In this document: positions 1 to 13,450 of the stretch, piece after piece
Layout: every line of letters starts with the position of its first letter
How positions within the stretch are numbered: the stretch's first letter is position 1
From: Cylicocyclus nassatus
Lineage: Eukaryota > Nematoda > Chromadorea > Rhabditida > Strongylidae
Direction: 5' to 3'
Length of the DNA: 64,000 bases
NCBI GenBank assembly: GCA_958299035.1
Contig: CATQJL010000001.1
Location: 77,397,594 to 77,461,593 of the forward strand
Position numbers and translations under genes: made by a program
Notes under the pieces: model-generated
Database searches by the model: none
The model's input: the letters and a program-made list of their open reading frames with translations, nothing else
Told to the model about the DNA's origin: nothing

Positions 1-160
1 CGCTCGTAGGCCTTGACACTCGCTCGTAGGCCTTGACACTCATTCGTAGGCCTTGACACTCATTCGTAGGCCTTGACACTCATTCGTAGGCCTTGACACT
101 CATTCGTAGGCCTTGACACTCGACCGTAGGCCTTGACACTCGCCCGTAGGCCTTGACACT
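1..160. repeat. Zone-B-type units at the left edge
   Basis: Four consecutive CATTCG units (41-120) are followed by one CGACCG unit (121) and one CGCCCG unit (141), then CACTCG units typical of zone A begin. The same series of four CATTCG, one CGACCG and one CGCCCG recurs at 2,600-2,719, and similar series occur in the last 10 kb. This is probably the right end of a B-type island cut by the window edge. Confidence 0.8.
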
Positions 161-1420
161 CACTCGTAGGCCTTGACACTCACTCGTAGGCCTTGACACT
201 CACTCGTAAGCCTTGACACTCGCTCGTAGGCCTTGACACTCGCTCGTAGGCCTTGACACTCGCTCGTAGGCCTTGACACTCACTCGTAGGCCTTGACACT
301 CGCTCGTAGGCCTTGACACTCGCTCGTAGGCCTTGACACTCACTCGTAAGCCTTGACACTCGCTCGTAGGCCTTGACACTCGCTCGTAGGCCTTGACACT
401 CACTCGTAAGCCTTGACACTCGCTCGTAGGCCTTGACACTCGCTCGTAGGCCTTGACACTCGCTCGTAGGCTTTGACACTCGCTCGTAGGCCTTGACACT
501 CGCTCGTAGGCCTTGACACTCGCTCGTAGGCCTTGACAATCGCTCGTAGGCCTTGACACTCACTCGTAATCCTTGACACTCACTCGTAAGCCTTGACACT
601 CGCTCGTAGGCCTTGACACTCATTCGTAGGCCTTGACACTCATTCGTAGGCCTTGACACTCACTCGTAGGCTTTGACACTCGCTCGTAGGCCTTGACACT
701 CGCTCGTAGGCCTTGACACTCGCTCGTAGGCTTTGACACTCACTCGTAGGCCTTGACACTCGCTCGTAGGCCTTGACACTCGCTCGTAGGCCTTGACACT
801 CACTCGTAGGCCTTGACACTCACTCGTAGGCCTTGACACTCACTCGTAGGCCTTGACACTCGCTCGTAGGCCTTGACACTCGCTCGTAGGCCTTGACACT
901 CGCTCGTAGGCCTTGACACTCATTCGTAGGCCTTGACACTCACTCGTAGGCCTTGACACTCACTCGTAGACCTTGACACTCACTCGTAGGCTTTGACACT
1001 GACTCGTAGGCCTTGACACTCGCTCGTAGGCCTTGACACTCATTCGTAGGCCTTGACACTCACTCGTAGGCCTTGACACTCACTCGTAGGCCTTGACAAT
1101 CGCTCGTAGGCCTTGACACTCACTCGTAATCCTTGACACTCACTCGTAAGCCTTGACACTCGCTCGTAGGCCTTGACACTCATTCGTAGGCCTTGACACT
1201 CATTCGTAGGCCTTGACACTCACTCGTAGGCTTTGACACTCGCTCGTAGGCCTTGACACTCGCTCGTAGGCCTTGACACTCGCTCGTAGGCTTTGACACT
1301 CACTCGTAGGCCTTGACACTCGCTCGTAGGCCTTGACACTCGCTCGTAGGCCTTGACACTCACTCGTAGGCCTTGACACTCACTCGTAGGCCTTGACACT
1401 CACTCGTAGGCCTTGACACT
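1..1420. repeat. Segmental duplication 1, copy 1 (distance 2,559 bp)
   Basis: The order of variant units matches 2,560-3,979 at every unit I compared, including the CGACCG unit, the GTAGACC unit near 961, the ACTGACTCG junction near 1,000 and the two ACAAT/GTAATCC blocks. The match stops at the unit beginning 1,421 (CACTCG here, CGCTCG in the other copy). The left end is cut by the window. The distance is 128 units minus one base, because of the 1-bp deletion at 1,541. Confidence 0.85.
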
Positions 1421-2239
1421 CACTCGTAGGCCTTGACACTCGCTCGTAGGCCTTGACACTCGCTCGTAGGCCTTGACACTCGCTCGTAGGCCTTGACACT
1501 CACCCGTAGGCCTTGACACTCGCTCGTAGGCCTTGACACTCGCTCTAGGCTTTGACACTCGCTCGTAGGCCTTGACACTCGCTCTTAGGCCTTGACACTC
1601 GCTCGTAGGCCTTGACACTCGCTCGTAGGCCTTGACACTCACTCGTAGGCCTTGACACTCACTCGTAGGCCTTGACACTCGCTCGTAGGCCTTGACACTC
1701 GCTCGTAGGCCTTGACACTCGCTCGTAGGCCTTGACACTCATTCGTAGGCCTTGACACTCACTCGTAAGCCTTGACACTCGCTCGTAGGCCTTGACACTC
1801 GCTCGTAGGCCTTGACACTCGCTCGTAGGCCTTGACACTCGCTCGTAGGCCTTGACACTCGCTCGTAGGCCTTGACACTCACTCGTAGGCTTTGACACTC
1901 ACTCGTAGGCCTTGACACTCGCTCGTAGGCCTTGACACTCGCTCGTAGGCCTTGACACTCACTCGTAGGCCTTGACACTCACTCGTAAGCCTTGACACTC
2001 GCTCGTAGGCCTTGACACTCACTCGTAGGCCTTGACAATCGCTCGTAGGCCTTGACACTCACTCGTAATCCTTGACACTCACTCGTAAGCCTTGACACTC
2101 GCTCGTAGGCCTTGACACTCATTCGTAGGCCTTGACACTCATTCGTAGGCCTTGACACTCACTCGTAGGCTTTGACACTCGCTCGTAGGCCTTGACACTC
2201 GCTCGTAGGCCTTGACACTCGCTCGTAGGCCTTGACACT

Positions 2240-2720
2240 CATTCGTAGGCCTTGACACTCATCCGTAGGCCTTGACACTCGCTCGTAGGCCTTGACACTC
2301 GCCCGTACGCCTTGACACTCGCTCGTAGGCCTTGACACTCGCTCGTAGGCCTTGACACTCGCTCGTAGGCCTTGACACTCGCTCGTAGGCCTTGACACTC
2401 GCTCGTAGGCCTTGACACTCATTCGTAGGCCTTGACACTCGCTCGTAGGCCTTGACACTCGCCCGTAGGCCTTGACACTCGCCCGTAGGCCTTGACACTC
2501 GCCCGTAGGCCTTGACACTCGCTCGTAGGCCTTGACACTCGCTCGTAGGCCTTGACACTCGCTCGTAGGCCTTGACACTCGCTCGTAGGCCTTGACACTC
2601 ATTCGTAGGCCTTGACACTCATTCGTAGGCCTTGACACTCATTCGTAGGCCTTGACACTCATTCGTAGGCCTTGACACTCGACCGTAGGCCTTGACACTC
2701 GCCCGTAGGCCTTGACACTC
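2240..2720. repeat. Island of zone-B units inside zone A
   Basis: Units here carry CATCCG (about 2,260), CGCCCGTACGCC (about 2,300), several CGCCCG, and four CATTCG followed by CGACCG and CGCCCG. These marks are otherwise confined to the left edge and to the region after 54,030. The series CATTCG, CATCCG, CGCTCG, CGCCCGTACGCC is the same as at 54,044-54,117. Both flanks are ordinary zone A. Confidence 0.8.
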
Positions 2721-3979
2721 ACTCGTAGGCCTTGACACTCACTCGTAGGCCTTGACACTCACTCGTAAGCCTTGACACTCGCTCGTAGGCCTTGACACTC
2801 GCTCGTAGGCCTTGACACTCGCTCGTAGGCCTTGACACTCACTCGTAGGCCTTGACACTCGCTCGTAGGCCTTGACACTCGCTCGTAGGCCTTGACACTC
2901 ACTCGTAAGCCTTGACACTCGCTCGTAGGCCTTGACACTCGCTCGTAGGCCTTGACACTCACTCGTAAGCCTTGACACTCGCTCGTAGGCCTTGACACTC
3001 GCTCGTAGGCCTTGACACTCGCTCGTAGGCTTTGACACTCGCTCGTAGGCCTTGACACTCGCTCGTAGGCCTTGACACTCGCTCGTAGGCCTTGACAATC
3101 GCTCGTAGGCCTTGACACTCACTCGTAATCCTTGACACTCACTCGTAAGCCTTGACACTCGCTCGTAGGCCTTGACACTCATTCGTAGGCCTTGACACTC
3201 ATTCGTAGGCCTTGACACTCACTCGTAGGCTTTGACACTCGCTCGTAGGCCTTGACACTCGCTCGTAGGCCTTGACACTCGCTCGTAGGCTTTGACACTC
3301 ACTCGTAGGCCTTGACACTCGCTCGTAGGCCTTGACACTCGCTCGTAGGCCTTGACACTCACTCGTAGGCCTTGACACTCACTCGTAGGCCTTGACACTC
3401 ACTCGTAGGCCTTGACACTCGCTCGTAGGCCTTGACACTCGCTCGTAGGCCTTGACACTCGCTCGTAGGCCTTGACACTCATTCGTAGGCCTTGACACTC
3501 ACTCGTAGGCCTTGACACTCACTCGTAGACCTTGACACTCACTCGTAGGCTTTGACACTGACTCGTAGGCCTTGACACTCGCTCGTAGGCCTTGACACTC
3601 ATTCGTAGGCCTTGACACTCACTCGTAGGCCTTGACACTCACTCGTAGGCCTTGACAATCGCTCGTAGGCCTTGACACTCACTCGTAATCCTTGACACTC
3701 ACTCGTAAGCCTTGACACTCGCTCGTAGGCCTTGACACTCATTCGTAGGCCTTGACACTCATTCGTAGGCCTTGACACTCACTCGTAGGCTTTGACACTC
3801 GCTCGTAGGCCTTGACACTCGCTCGTAGGCCTTGACACTCGCTCGTAGGCTTTGACACTCACTCGTAGGCCTTGACACTCGCTCGTAGGCCTTGACACTC
3901 GCTCGTAGGCCTTGACACTCACTCGTAGGCCTTGACACTCACTCGTAGGCCTTGACACTCACTCGTAGGCCTTGACACT
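2560..3979. repeat. Segmental duplication 1, copy 2 (distance 2,559 bp)
   Basis: Unit-by-unit match to 1-1,420 until the unit beginning 3,980. Its left part overlaps the B-type island at 2,240-2,720, so the island/zone-A junction itself was duplicated. Confidence 0.85.
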
Positions 3980-4879
3980 CGCTCGTAGGCCTTGACACTC
4001 GCTCGTAGGCCTTGACACTCGCTCGTAGGCCTTGACACTCATTCGTAGGCCTTGACACTCACTCGTAGGCCTTGACACTCACTCGTAGGCCTTGACACTC
4101 ACTCGTAGGCTTTGACACTGACTCGTAGGCCTTGACACTCGCTCGTAGGCCTTGACACTCATTCGTAGGCCTTGACACTCACTCGTAGGCCTTGACACTC
4201 ACTCGTAGGCCTTGACACTCGCTCGTAGGCCTTGACACTCGCTCGTAGGCCTTGACACTCGCTCGTAGGCCTTGACACTCACCCGTAGGCCTTGACACTC
4301 GCTCGTAGGCCTTGACACTCGCTCTAGGCCTTGACACTCGCTCGTAGGCCTTGACACTCGCTCTTAGGCCTTGACACTCGCTCTTAGGCCTTGACACTCG
4401 CTCGTAGGCCTTGACACTCGCTCGTAGGCTTTGACACTCACTCGTAGGCCTTGACACTCGCTCGTAGGCCTTGACACTCTCTCGTAGGCCTTGACACTCA
4501 CTCGTAGGCCTTGACACTCACTCGTAGGCCTTGACACTCGCTCGTAGGCCTTGACACTCGCTCGTAGGCCTTGACACTCGCTCGTAGGCCTTGACACTCA
4601 TTCGTAGGCCTTGACACTCACTCGTAGGCCTTGACACTCACTCGTAGACCTTGATACTCACTCGTAGGCTTTGACACTGACTCGTAGGCCTTGACACTCG
4701 CTCGTAGGCCTTGACACTCATTCGTAGGCCTTGACACTCACTCGTAGGCCTTGACACTCACTCGTAGGCCTTGACACTCGCTCGTAGGCCGTGACACTCA
4801 CTCGTAGGCCTTGACACTCATTCGTAGGCCTTGACACTCACTCGTAGGCTTTGACACTCGCTCGTAGGCCTTGACACTC

Positions 4880-4892
4880 GCTTAGGCCTTGA
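4880..4892. other. 2-bp deletion in a unit (CGCTTAGGCC)
   Basis: The unit near 4,879 lacks two bases of CGCTCGTAGGCC. The 20-bp register shifts by two from here on. I saw this form only once in the window. Confidence 0.85.
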
Positions 4893-7800
4893 CACTCGCT
4901 CGTAGGCTTTGACACTCACTCGTAGGCCTTGACACTCGCTCGTAGGCCTTGACACTCGCTCGTAGGCCTTGACACTCACTCGTAGGCCTTGACACTCACT
5001 CGTAGGCCTTGACACTCACTCGTAGGCCTTGACACTCGCTCGTAGGCCTTGACACTCGCTCGTAGGCCTTGACACTCGCTCGTAGGCTTTGACACTCGCT
5101 CGTAGGCCTTGACACTCGCTCGTAGGCCTTGACACTCGCTCGTAGGCCTTGACAATCGCTCGTAGGCCTTGACACTCACTCGTAATCCTTGACACTCACT
5201 CGTAAGCCTTGACACTCGCTCGTAGGCCTTGACACTCATTCGTAGGCCTTGACACTCATTCGTAGGCCTTGACACTCACTCGTAGGCTTTGACACTCGCT
5301 CGTAGGCCTTGACACTCGCTCGTAGGCCTTGACACTCGCTCGTAGGCTTTGACACTCACTCGTAGGCCTTGACACTCGCTCGTAGGCCTTGACACTCGCT
5401 CGTAGGCCTTGACACTCACTCGTAGGCCTTGACACTCACTCGTAGGCCTTGACACTCACTCGTAGGCCTTGACACTCGCTCGTAGGCCTTGACACTCGCT
5501 CGTAGGCCTTGACACTCGCTCGTAGGCCTTGACACTCATTCGTAGGCCTTGACACTCACTCGTAGGCCTTGACACTCACTCGTAGGCCTTGACACTCACT
5601 CGTAGGCTTTGACACTGACTCGTAGGCCTTGACACTCGCTCGTAGGCCTTGACACTCATTCGTAGGCCTTGGCACTCACTCGTAGGCCTTGACACTCACT
5701 CGTAGGCCTTGACACTCGCTCGTAGGCCTTGACACTCGCTCGTAGGCCTTGACACTCGCTCGTAGGCCTTGACACTCACCCGTAGGCCTTGACACTCGCT
5801 CGTAGGCCTTGACACTCGCTCTAGGCCTTGACACTCGCTCGTAGGCCTTGACACTCGCTCTTAGGCCTTGACACTCGCTCGTAGGCCTTGACACTCGCTC
5901 GTAGGCCTTGACACTCGCTCGTAGGCTTTGACACTCACTCGTAGGCCTTGACACTCGCTCGTAGGCCTTGACACTCGCTCGTAGGCCTTGACACTCGCTC
6001 GTAGGCTTTGACACTCACTCGTAGGCCTTGACACTCGCTCGTAGGCCTTGACACTCACTCGTAGGCCTTGACACTCACTCGTAGGCCTTGACACTCACTC
6101 GTAGGCCTTGACACTCGCTCGTAGGCCTTGACACTCGCTCGTAGGTCTTGACACTCGCTCGTAGGCCTTGACACTCATTCGTAGGCCTTGACACTCACTC
6201 GTAGGCCTTGACACTCACTCGTAGGCCTTGACACTCACTCGTAGGCTTTGACACTGACTCGTAGGCCTTGACACTCGCTCGTAGGCCTTGACACTCATTC
6301 GTAGGCCTTGACACTCACTCGTAGGCCTTGACACTCACTCGTAGGCCTTGACACTCGCTCGTAGGCCTTGACACTCGCTCGTAGGCCTTGACACTCGCTC
6401 GTAGGCCTTGACACTCACCCGTAGGCCTTGACACTCGCTCGTAGGCCTTGACACTCGCTCTAGGCCTTGACACTCGCTCGTAGGCCTTGACACTCGCTCT
6501 TAGGCCTTGACACTCGCTCTTAGGCCTTGACACTCGCTCGTAGGCCTTGACACTCGCTCGTAGGCTTTGACACTCACTCGTAGGCCTTGACACTCGCTCG
6601 TAGGCCTTGACACTCGCTCGTAGGCCTTGACACTCACTCGTAGACCTTGACACTCACTCGTAGGCTTTGACACTGACTCGTAGGCCTTGACACTCGCTCG
6701 TAGGCCTTGACACTCATTCGTAGGCCTTGACACTCACTCGTAGGCCTTGACACTCACTCGTAGGCCTTGACACTCGCTCGTAGGCCGTGACACTCACTCG
6801 TAGGCCTTGACACTCATTCGTAGGCCTTGACACTCACTCGTAGGCTTTGACACTCGCTCGTAGGCCTTGACACTCGCTCGTAGGCCTTGACACTCGCTCG
6901 TAGGCTTTGACACTCACTCGTAGGCCTTGACACTCGCTCGTAGGCCTTGACACTCGCTCGTAGGCCTTGACACTCACTCGTAGGCCTTGACACTCACTCG
7001 TAGGCCTTGACACTCACTCGTAGGCCTTGACACTCGCTCGTAGGCCTTGACACTCGCTCGTAGGCCTTGACACTCGCTCGTAGGCTTTGACACTCGCTCG
7101 TAGGCCTTGACACTCGCTCGTAGGCCTTGACACTCGCTCGTAGGCCTTGACAATCGCTCGTAGGCCTTGACACTCACTCGTAATCCTTGACACTCACTCG
7201 TAAGCCTTGACACTCGCTCGTAGGCCTTGACACTCATTCGTAGGCCTTGACACTCATTCGTAGGCCTTGACACTCACTCGTAGGCTTTGACACTCGCTCG
7301 TAGGCCTTGACACTCGCTCGTAGGCCTTGACACTCGCTCGTAGGCTTTGACACTCACTCGTAGGCCTTGACACTCGCTCGTAGGCCTTGACACTCGCTCG
7401 TAGGCCTTGACACTCACTCGTAGGCCTTGACACTCACTCGTAGGCCTTGACACTCACTCGTAGGCCTTGACACTCGCTCGTAGGCCTTGACACTCACTCG
7501 TAGGCCTTGACACTCGCTCGTAGGCCTTGACACTCGCTCGTAGGCCTTGACACTCACTCGTAGGCCTTGACACTCACTCGTAGGCCTTGACACTCGCTCG
7601 TAGGCCTTGACACTCGCTCGTAGGCCTTGACACTCGCTCGTAGGCCTTGACACTCATTCGTAGGCCTTGACACTCACTCGTAGGCCTTGACACTCACTCG
7701 TAGACCTTGACACTCACTCGTAGGCTTTGACACTGACTCGTAGGCCTTGACACTCGCTCGTAGGCCTTGACACTCATTCGTAGGCCTTGACACTCACTCG

Positions 7801-9260
7801 TAGGCCTTGACACTCACTCGTAGGCCTTGACACTCGCTCGTAGGCCGTGACACTCACTCGTAGGCCTTGACACTCATTCGTAGGCCTTGACACTCACTCG
7901 TAGGCTTTGACACTCGCTCGTAGGCCTTGACACTCGCTCGTAGGCCTTGACACTCGCTCGTAGGCCTTGACACTCACTCGTAGGCCTTGACACTCACTCG
8001 TAGGCCTTGACACTCACTCGTAGGCCTTGACACTCACTCGTAGGCCTTGACACTCACTCGTAGGCCTTGACACTCACTCGTAGGCCTTGACACTCGCTCG
8101 TAGGCCTTGACACTCGCTCGTAGGCCTTGACACTCGCTCGTAGGCTTTGACACTCGCTCGTAGGCCTTGACACTCGCTCGTAATCCTTGACACTCGCTCG
8201 TAAGCCTTGACACTCACTCGTAAGCCTTGACACTCACTCGTAATCCTTGACACTCACTCGTAAGCCTTGACACTCACTCGTAAGCCTTGACACTCGCTCG
8301 TAGGCCTTGACACTCATTCGTAGGCCTTGACACTCATTCGTAGGCCTTGACACTCACTCGTAGGCTTTGACACTCGCTCGTAGGCCTTGACACTCGCTCG
8401 TAGGCCTTGACACTCCCTCGTAGGCTTTGACACTCACTCGTAGGCCTTGACACTCGCTCGTAGGCCTTGACACTCGCTCGTAGGCCTTGACACTCACTCG
8501 TAGGCCTTGACACTCACTCGTAGGCCTTGACACTCACTCGTAGGCCTTGACACTCGCTCGTAGGCCTTGACACTCGCTCGTAGGCCTTGACACTCGCTCG
8601 TAGGCCTTGACACTCATTCGTAGGCCTTGACACTCACTCGTAGGCCTTGACACTCACTCGTAGGCCTTGACACTCACTCGTAGGCTTTGACACTGACTCG
8701 TAGGCCTTGACACTCGCTCGTAGGCCTTGACACTCATTCGTAGGCCTTGACACTCACTCGTAGGCCTTGACACTCACTCGTAGGCCTTGACACTCGCTCG
8801 TAGGCCTTGACACTCGCTCGTAGGCCTTGACACTCGCTCGTAGGCCTTGACACTCACCCGTAGGCCTTGACACTCGCTCGTAGGCCTTGACACTCGCTCT
8901 AGGCCTTGACACTCGCTCGTAGGCCTTGACACTCGCTCTTAGGCCTTGACACTCGCTCGTAGGCCTTGACACTCACTCGTAGGCCTTGACATTCACTCGT
9001 AAGCCTTGACACTCGCTCGTAGGCCTTGACACTCACTCGTAGGCCTTGACACTCACTCGTAGGCCTTGACACTCGCTCGTAGGCCTTGACACTCGCTCGT
9101 AGGCCTTGACACTCGCTCGTAGGCCTTGACACTCGCTCGTAGGCCTTGACACTCGCTCGTAGGCCTTGACACTCGCTCGTAGGCCTTGACACTCACTCGT
9201 AGGCCTTGACATTCACTCGTAAGCCTTGACACTCGCTCGTAGGCCTTGACACTCGCTCGT

Positions 9261-9270
9261 AGGCCCTTGA
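9261..9270. other. 1-bp insertion in a unit (AGGCCCTTGA)
   Basis: Three C residues replace the usual two at 9,264-9,266. It is the only single-base insertion I found, against 16 copies of a 1-bp deletion. It could be real or a homopolymer consensus error. Confidence 0.85.
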
Positions 9271-11572
9271 CACTCGCTCGTAGGCCTTGACACTCGCTCG
9301 TAGGCCTTGACACTCACTCGTAAGCCTTGACACTCGCTCGTAGGCCTTGACACTCGCTCGTAGGCCTTGACACTCACTCGTAAGCCTTGACACTCGCTCG
9401 TAGGCCTTGACACTCATTCGTAGGCCTTGACACTCACTCGTAGGCTTTGACACTCGCTCGTAGGCTTTGACACTCGCTCGTAGGCCTTGACACTCGCTCG
9501 TAGGCCTTGACACTCGCTCGTAGGCCTTGACAATCGCTCGTAGGCCTTGACACTCACTCGTAATCCTTGACACTCACTCGTAAGCCTTGACACTCGCTCG
9601 TAGGCCTTGACACTCGCTCGTAGGCTTTGACACTCACTCGTAGGCCTTGACACTCGCTCGTAGGCCTTGACACTCGCTCGTAGGCCTTGACACTCACTCG
9701 TAGGCCTTGACACTCACTCGTAGGCCTTGACACTCGCTCGTAGGCCTTGACACTCGCTCGTAGGCCTTGACACTCGCTCGTAGGCCTTGACACTCATTCG
9801 TAGGCCTTGACACTCGCTCGTAGGCCTTGACACTCACTCGTAGGCCTTGACACTCATTCGTAGGCCTTGACACTCACTCGTAGGCTTTGACACTCGCTCG
9901 TAGGCCTTGACACTCGCTCGTAGGCATTGACACTCATTCGTAGGCCTTGACACTCACTCGTAGGCCTTGACACTCACTCGTAGGCCTTGACACTCGCTCG
10001 TAGGCCTTGACACTCACTCGTAGGCCTTGACACTCATTCGTAGGCCTTGACACTCACTCGTAGGCTTTGACACTCGCTCGTAGGCCTTGACACTCGCTCG
10101 TAGGCTTTGACACTCGCTCGTAGGCCTTGACACTCGCTCGTAGGCCTTGACACTCGCTCGTAGGCCTTGACACTCGCTCGTAGGCCTTGACACTCACTCG
10201 TAGGCCTTGACACTCACTCGTAGGCCTTGACACTCACTCGTAGGCCTTGACACTCGCTCGTAGGCCTTGACACTCGCTCGTAGGCCTTGACACTCGCTCG
10301 TAGGCTTTGACACTCGCTCGTAGGCCTTGACACTCGCTCGTAGGCCTTGACACTCGCTCGTAGGCCTTGACACTCGCTCGTAGGCCTTGACACTCGCTCG
10401 TAGGCCTTGACAATCGCTCGTAGGCCTTGACACTCGCTCGTAGGCCTTGACACTTATTCGTAGGCCCTGACACTCATTCGTAGGCCTTGACACTCACTCG
10501 TAGGCTTTGACACTCGCTCGTAGGCCTTGACACTCGCTCGTAGGCCTTGACACTCGCTCGTAGGCTTTGACACTCACTCGTAGGCCTTGACACTCGCTCG
10601 TAGGCCTTGACACTCGCTCGTAGGCCTTGACACTCACTCGTAGGCCTTGACACTCACTCGTAGGCCTTGACACTCACTCGTAGGCCTTGACACTCACTCG
10701 TAGGCCTTGACACTCACTCGTAGGCCTTGACACTCGCTCGTAGGCCTTGACACTCATTCGTAGGCCTTGACACTCACTCGTAGGCCTTGACACTCATTCG
10801 TAGGCCTTGACACTCACTCGTAGGCCTTGACACTCACTCGTAGGCCTTGACACTCACTCGTAGGCTTTGACACTGACTCGTAGGCCTTGACACTCGCTCG
10901 TAGGCCTTGACACTCATTCGTAGGCCTTGACACTCACTCGTAGGCCTTGACACTCACTCGTAGGCCTTGACACTCGCTCGTAGGCCTTGACACTCGCTCG
11001 TAGGCCTTGACACTCGCTCGTAGGCCTTGACACTCACCCGTAGGCCTTGACACTCGCTCGTAGGCCTTGACACTCGCTCTAGGCCTTGACACTCGCTCGT
11101 AGGCCTTGACACTCGCTCGTAGGCCTTGACACTCGCTCGTAGGCTTTGACACTCACTCGTAGGCCTTGACACTCGCTCGTAGGCTTTGACACTCACTCGT
11201 AGGCCTTGACACTCGCTCGTAGGCCTTGACACTCGCTCGTAGGCCTTGACACTCACTCTTAGGCCTTGACACTCGCTCGTAGGCCTTGACACTCGCTCGT
11301 AGGCCTTGACACTCACTCGTAAGCCTTGACACTCGCTCGTAGGCCTTGACACTCGCTCGTAGGCCTTGACACTCGCTCGTAGGCCTTGACACTCGCTCGT
11401 AGGCCTTGACACTCGCTCGTAGGCCTTGACACTCGCTCGTAGGCCTTGACACTCACTCGTAGGCCTTGACATTCACTCGTAAGCCTTGACACTCGCTCGT
11501 AGGCCTTGACACTCACTCGTAGGCCTTGACACTCACTCGTAGGCCTTGACACTCGCTCGTAGGCCTTGACAC

Positions 11573-12511
11573 TCACTCGTAGGCCTTGACACTCACTCGT
11601 AGGCCTTGACACTCGCTCGTAGGCCTTGACACTCGCTCGTAGGCCTTGACACTCACTCGTAGGCCTTGACACTCGCTCGTAGGCCTTGACACTCGCTCGT
11701 AGGCCTTGACACTCACTCGTAAGCCTTGACACTCGCTCGTAGGCCTTGACACTCGCTCGTAGGCCTTGACACTCACTCGTAAGCCTTGACACTCGCTCGT
11801 AGGCCTTGACACTCGCTCGTAGGCCTTGACACTCGCTCGTAGGCTTTGACACTCGCTCGTAGGCCTTGACACTCGCTCGTAGGCCTTGACACTCGCTCGT
11901 AGGCCTTGACAATCGCTCGTAGGCCTTGACACTCACTCGTAATCCTTGACACTCACTCGTAAGCCTTGACACTCGCTCGTAGGCCTTGACACTCATTCGT
12001 AGGCCTTGACACTCATTCGTAGGCCTTGACACTCACTCGTAGGCTTTGACACTCGCTCGTAGGCCTTGACACTCGCTCGTAGGCCTTGACACTCGCTCGT
12101 AGGCCTTGACACTCGCTCGTAGGCCTTGACACTCGCTCGTAGGCCTTGACACTCGCTCTAGGCCTTGACACTCGCTCGTAGGCCTTGACACTCGCTCTTA
12201 GGCCTTGACACTCGCTCGTAGGCCTTGACACTCGCTCGTAGGCCTTGACACTCGCTCGTAGGCTTTGACACTCACTCGTAGGCCTTGACACTCGCTCGTA
12301 GGCCTTGACACTCGCTCGTAGGCCTTGACACTCGCTCGTAGGCCTTGACACTCGCTCGTAGGCCTTGACACTCGCTCGTAGGCCTTGACAATCGCTCGTA
12401 GGCCTTGACACTCGCCCGTAGGCCTTGACACTCGCTCGTAGGCCTTGACACTCGCTCGTAGGCCTTGACACTCGCTCGTAGGCCTTGACACTCGCTCGTA
12501 GGCCTTGACAC
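11573..12511. repeat. 939-bp tandem duplication, copy 1
   Basis: The series of variant units is the same as in 12,512-13,450. Both copies contain the 1-bp deletion unit (12,154 here, 13,093 there), the CGCTCTTAGG unit 40 bp later, and the same ACAAT, GTAATCC and CGCCCG marks. The length is 47 units minus one base. The translated shadow peptides of the two copies agree completely over more than 250 residues. Confidence 0.88.
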
Positions 12512-13450
12512 TCACTCGTAGGCCTTGACACTCACTCGTAGGCCTTGACACTCGCTCGTAGGCCTTGACACTCGCTCGTAGGCCTTGACACTCACTCGTA
12601 GGCCTTGACACTCGCTCGTAGGCCTTGACACTCGCTCGTAGGCCTTGACACTCACTCGTAAGCCTTGACACTCGCTCGTAGGCCTTGACACTCGCTCGTA
12701 GGCCTTGACACTCACTCGTAAGCCTTGACACTCGCTCGTAGGCCTTGACACTCGCTCGTAGGCCTTGACACTCGCTCGTAGGCTTTGACACTCGCTCGTA
12801 GGCCTTGACACTCGCTCGTAGGCCTTGACACTCGCTCGTAGGCCTTGACAATCGCTCGTAGGCCTTGACACTCACTCGTAATCCTTGACACTCACTCGTA
12901 AGCCTTGACACTCGCTCGTAGGCCTTGACACTCATTCGTAGGCCTTGACACTCATTCGTAGGCCTTGACACTCACTCGTAGGCTTTGACACTCGCTCGTA
13001 GGCCTTGACACTCGCTCGTAGGCCTTGACACTCGCTCGTAGGCCTTGACACTCGCTCGTAGGCCTTGACACTCGCTCGTAGGCCTTGACACTCGCTCTAG
13101 GCCTTGACACTCGCTCGTAGGCCTTGACACTCGCTCTTAGGCCTTGACACTCGCTCGTAGGCCTTGACACTCGCTCGTAGGCCTTGACACTCGCTCGTAG
13201 GCTTTGACACTCACTCGTAGGCCTTGACACTCGCTCGTAGGCCTTGACACTCGCTCGTAGGCCTTGACACTCGCTCGTAGGCCTTGACACTCGCTCGTAG
13301 GCCTTGACACTCGCTCGTAGGCCTTGACAATCGCTCGTAGGCCTTGACACTCGCCCGTAGGCCTTGACACTCGCTCGTAGGCCTTGACACTCGCTCGTAG
13401 GCCTTGACACTCGCTCGTAGGCCTTGACACTCGCTCGTAGGCCTTGACAC
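12512..13450. repeat. 939-bp tandem duplication, copy 2
   Basis: Directly follows copy 1 with the same variant order. It diverges after about 13,470, where CATTCG and CACCCG units of a different block begin. Confidence 0.88.

Noticed and set aside
4376..4386. TTAGGC, the nematode telomere unit, in CGCTCTTAGG variants
   Set aside because: It occurs once inside a 20-bp variant unit, never as tandem TTAGGC, and comes from a single G-to-T change. It is not a telomere or interstitial telomere block.
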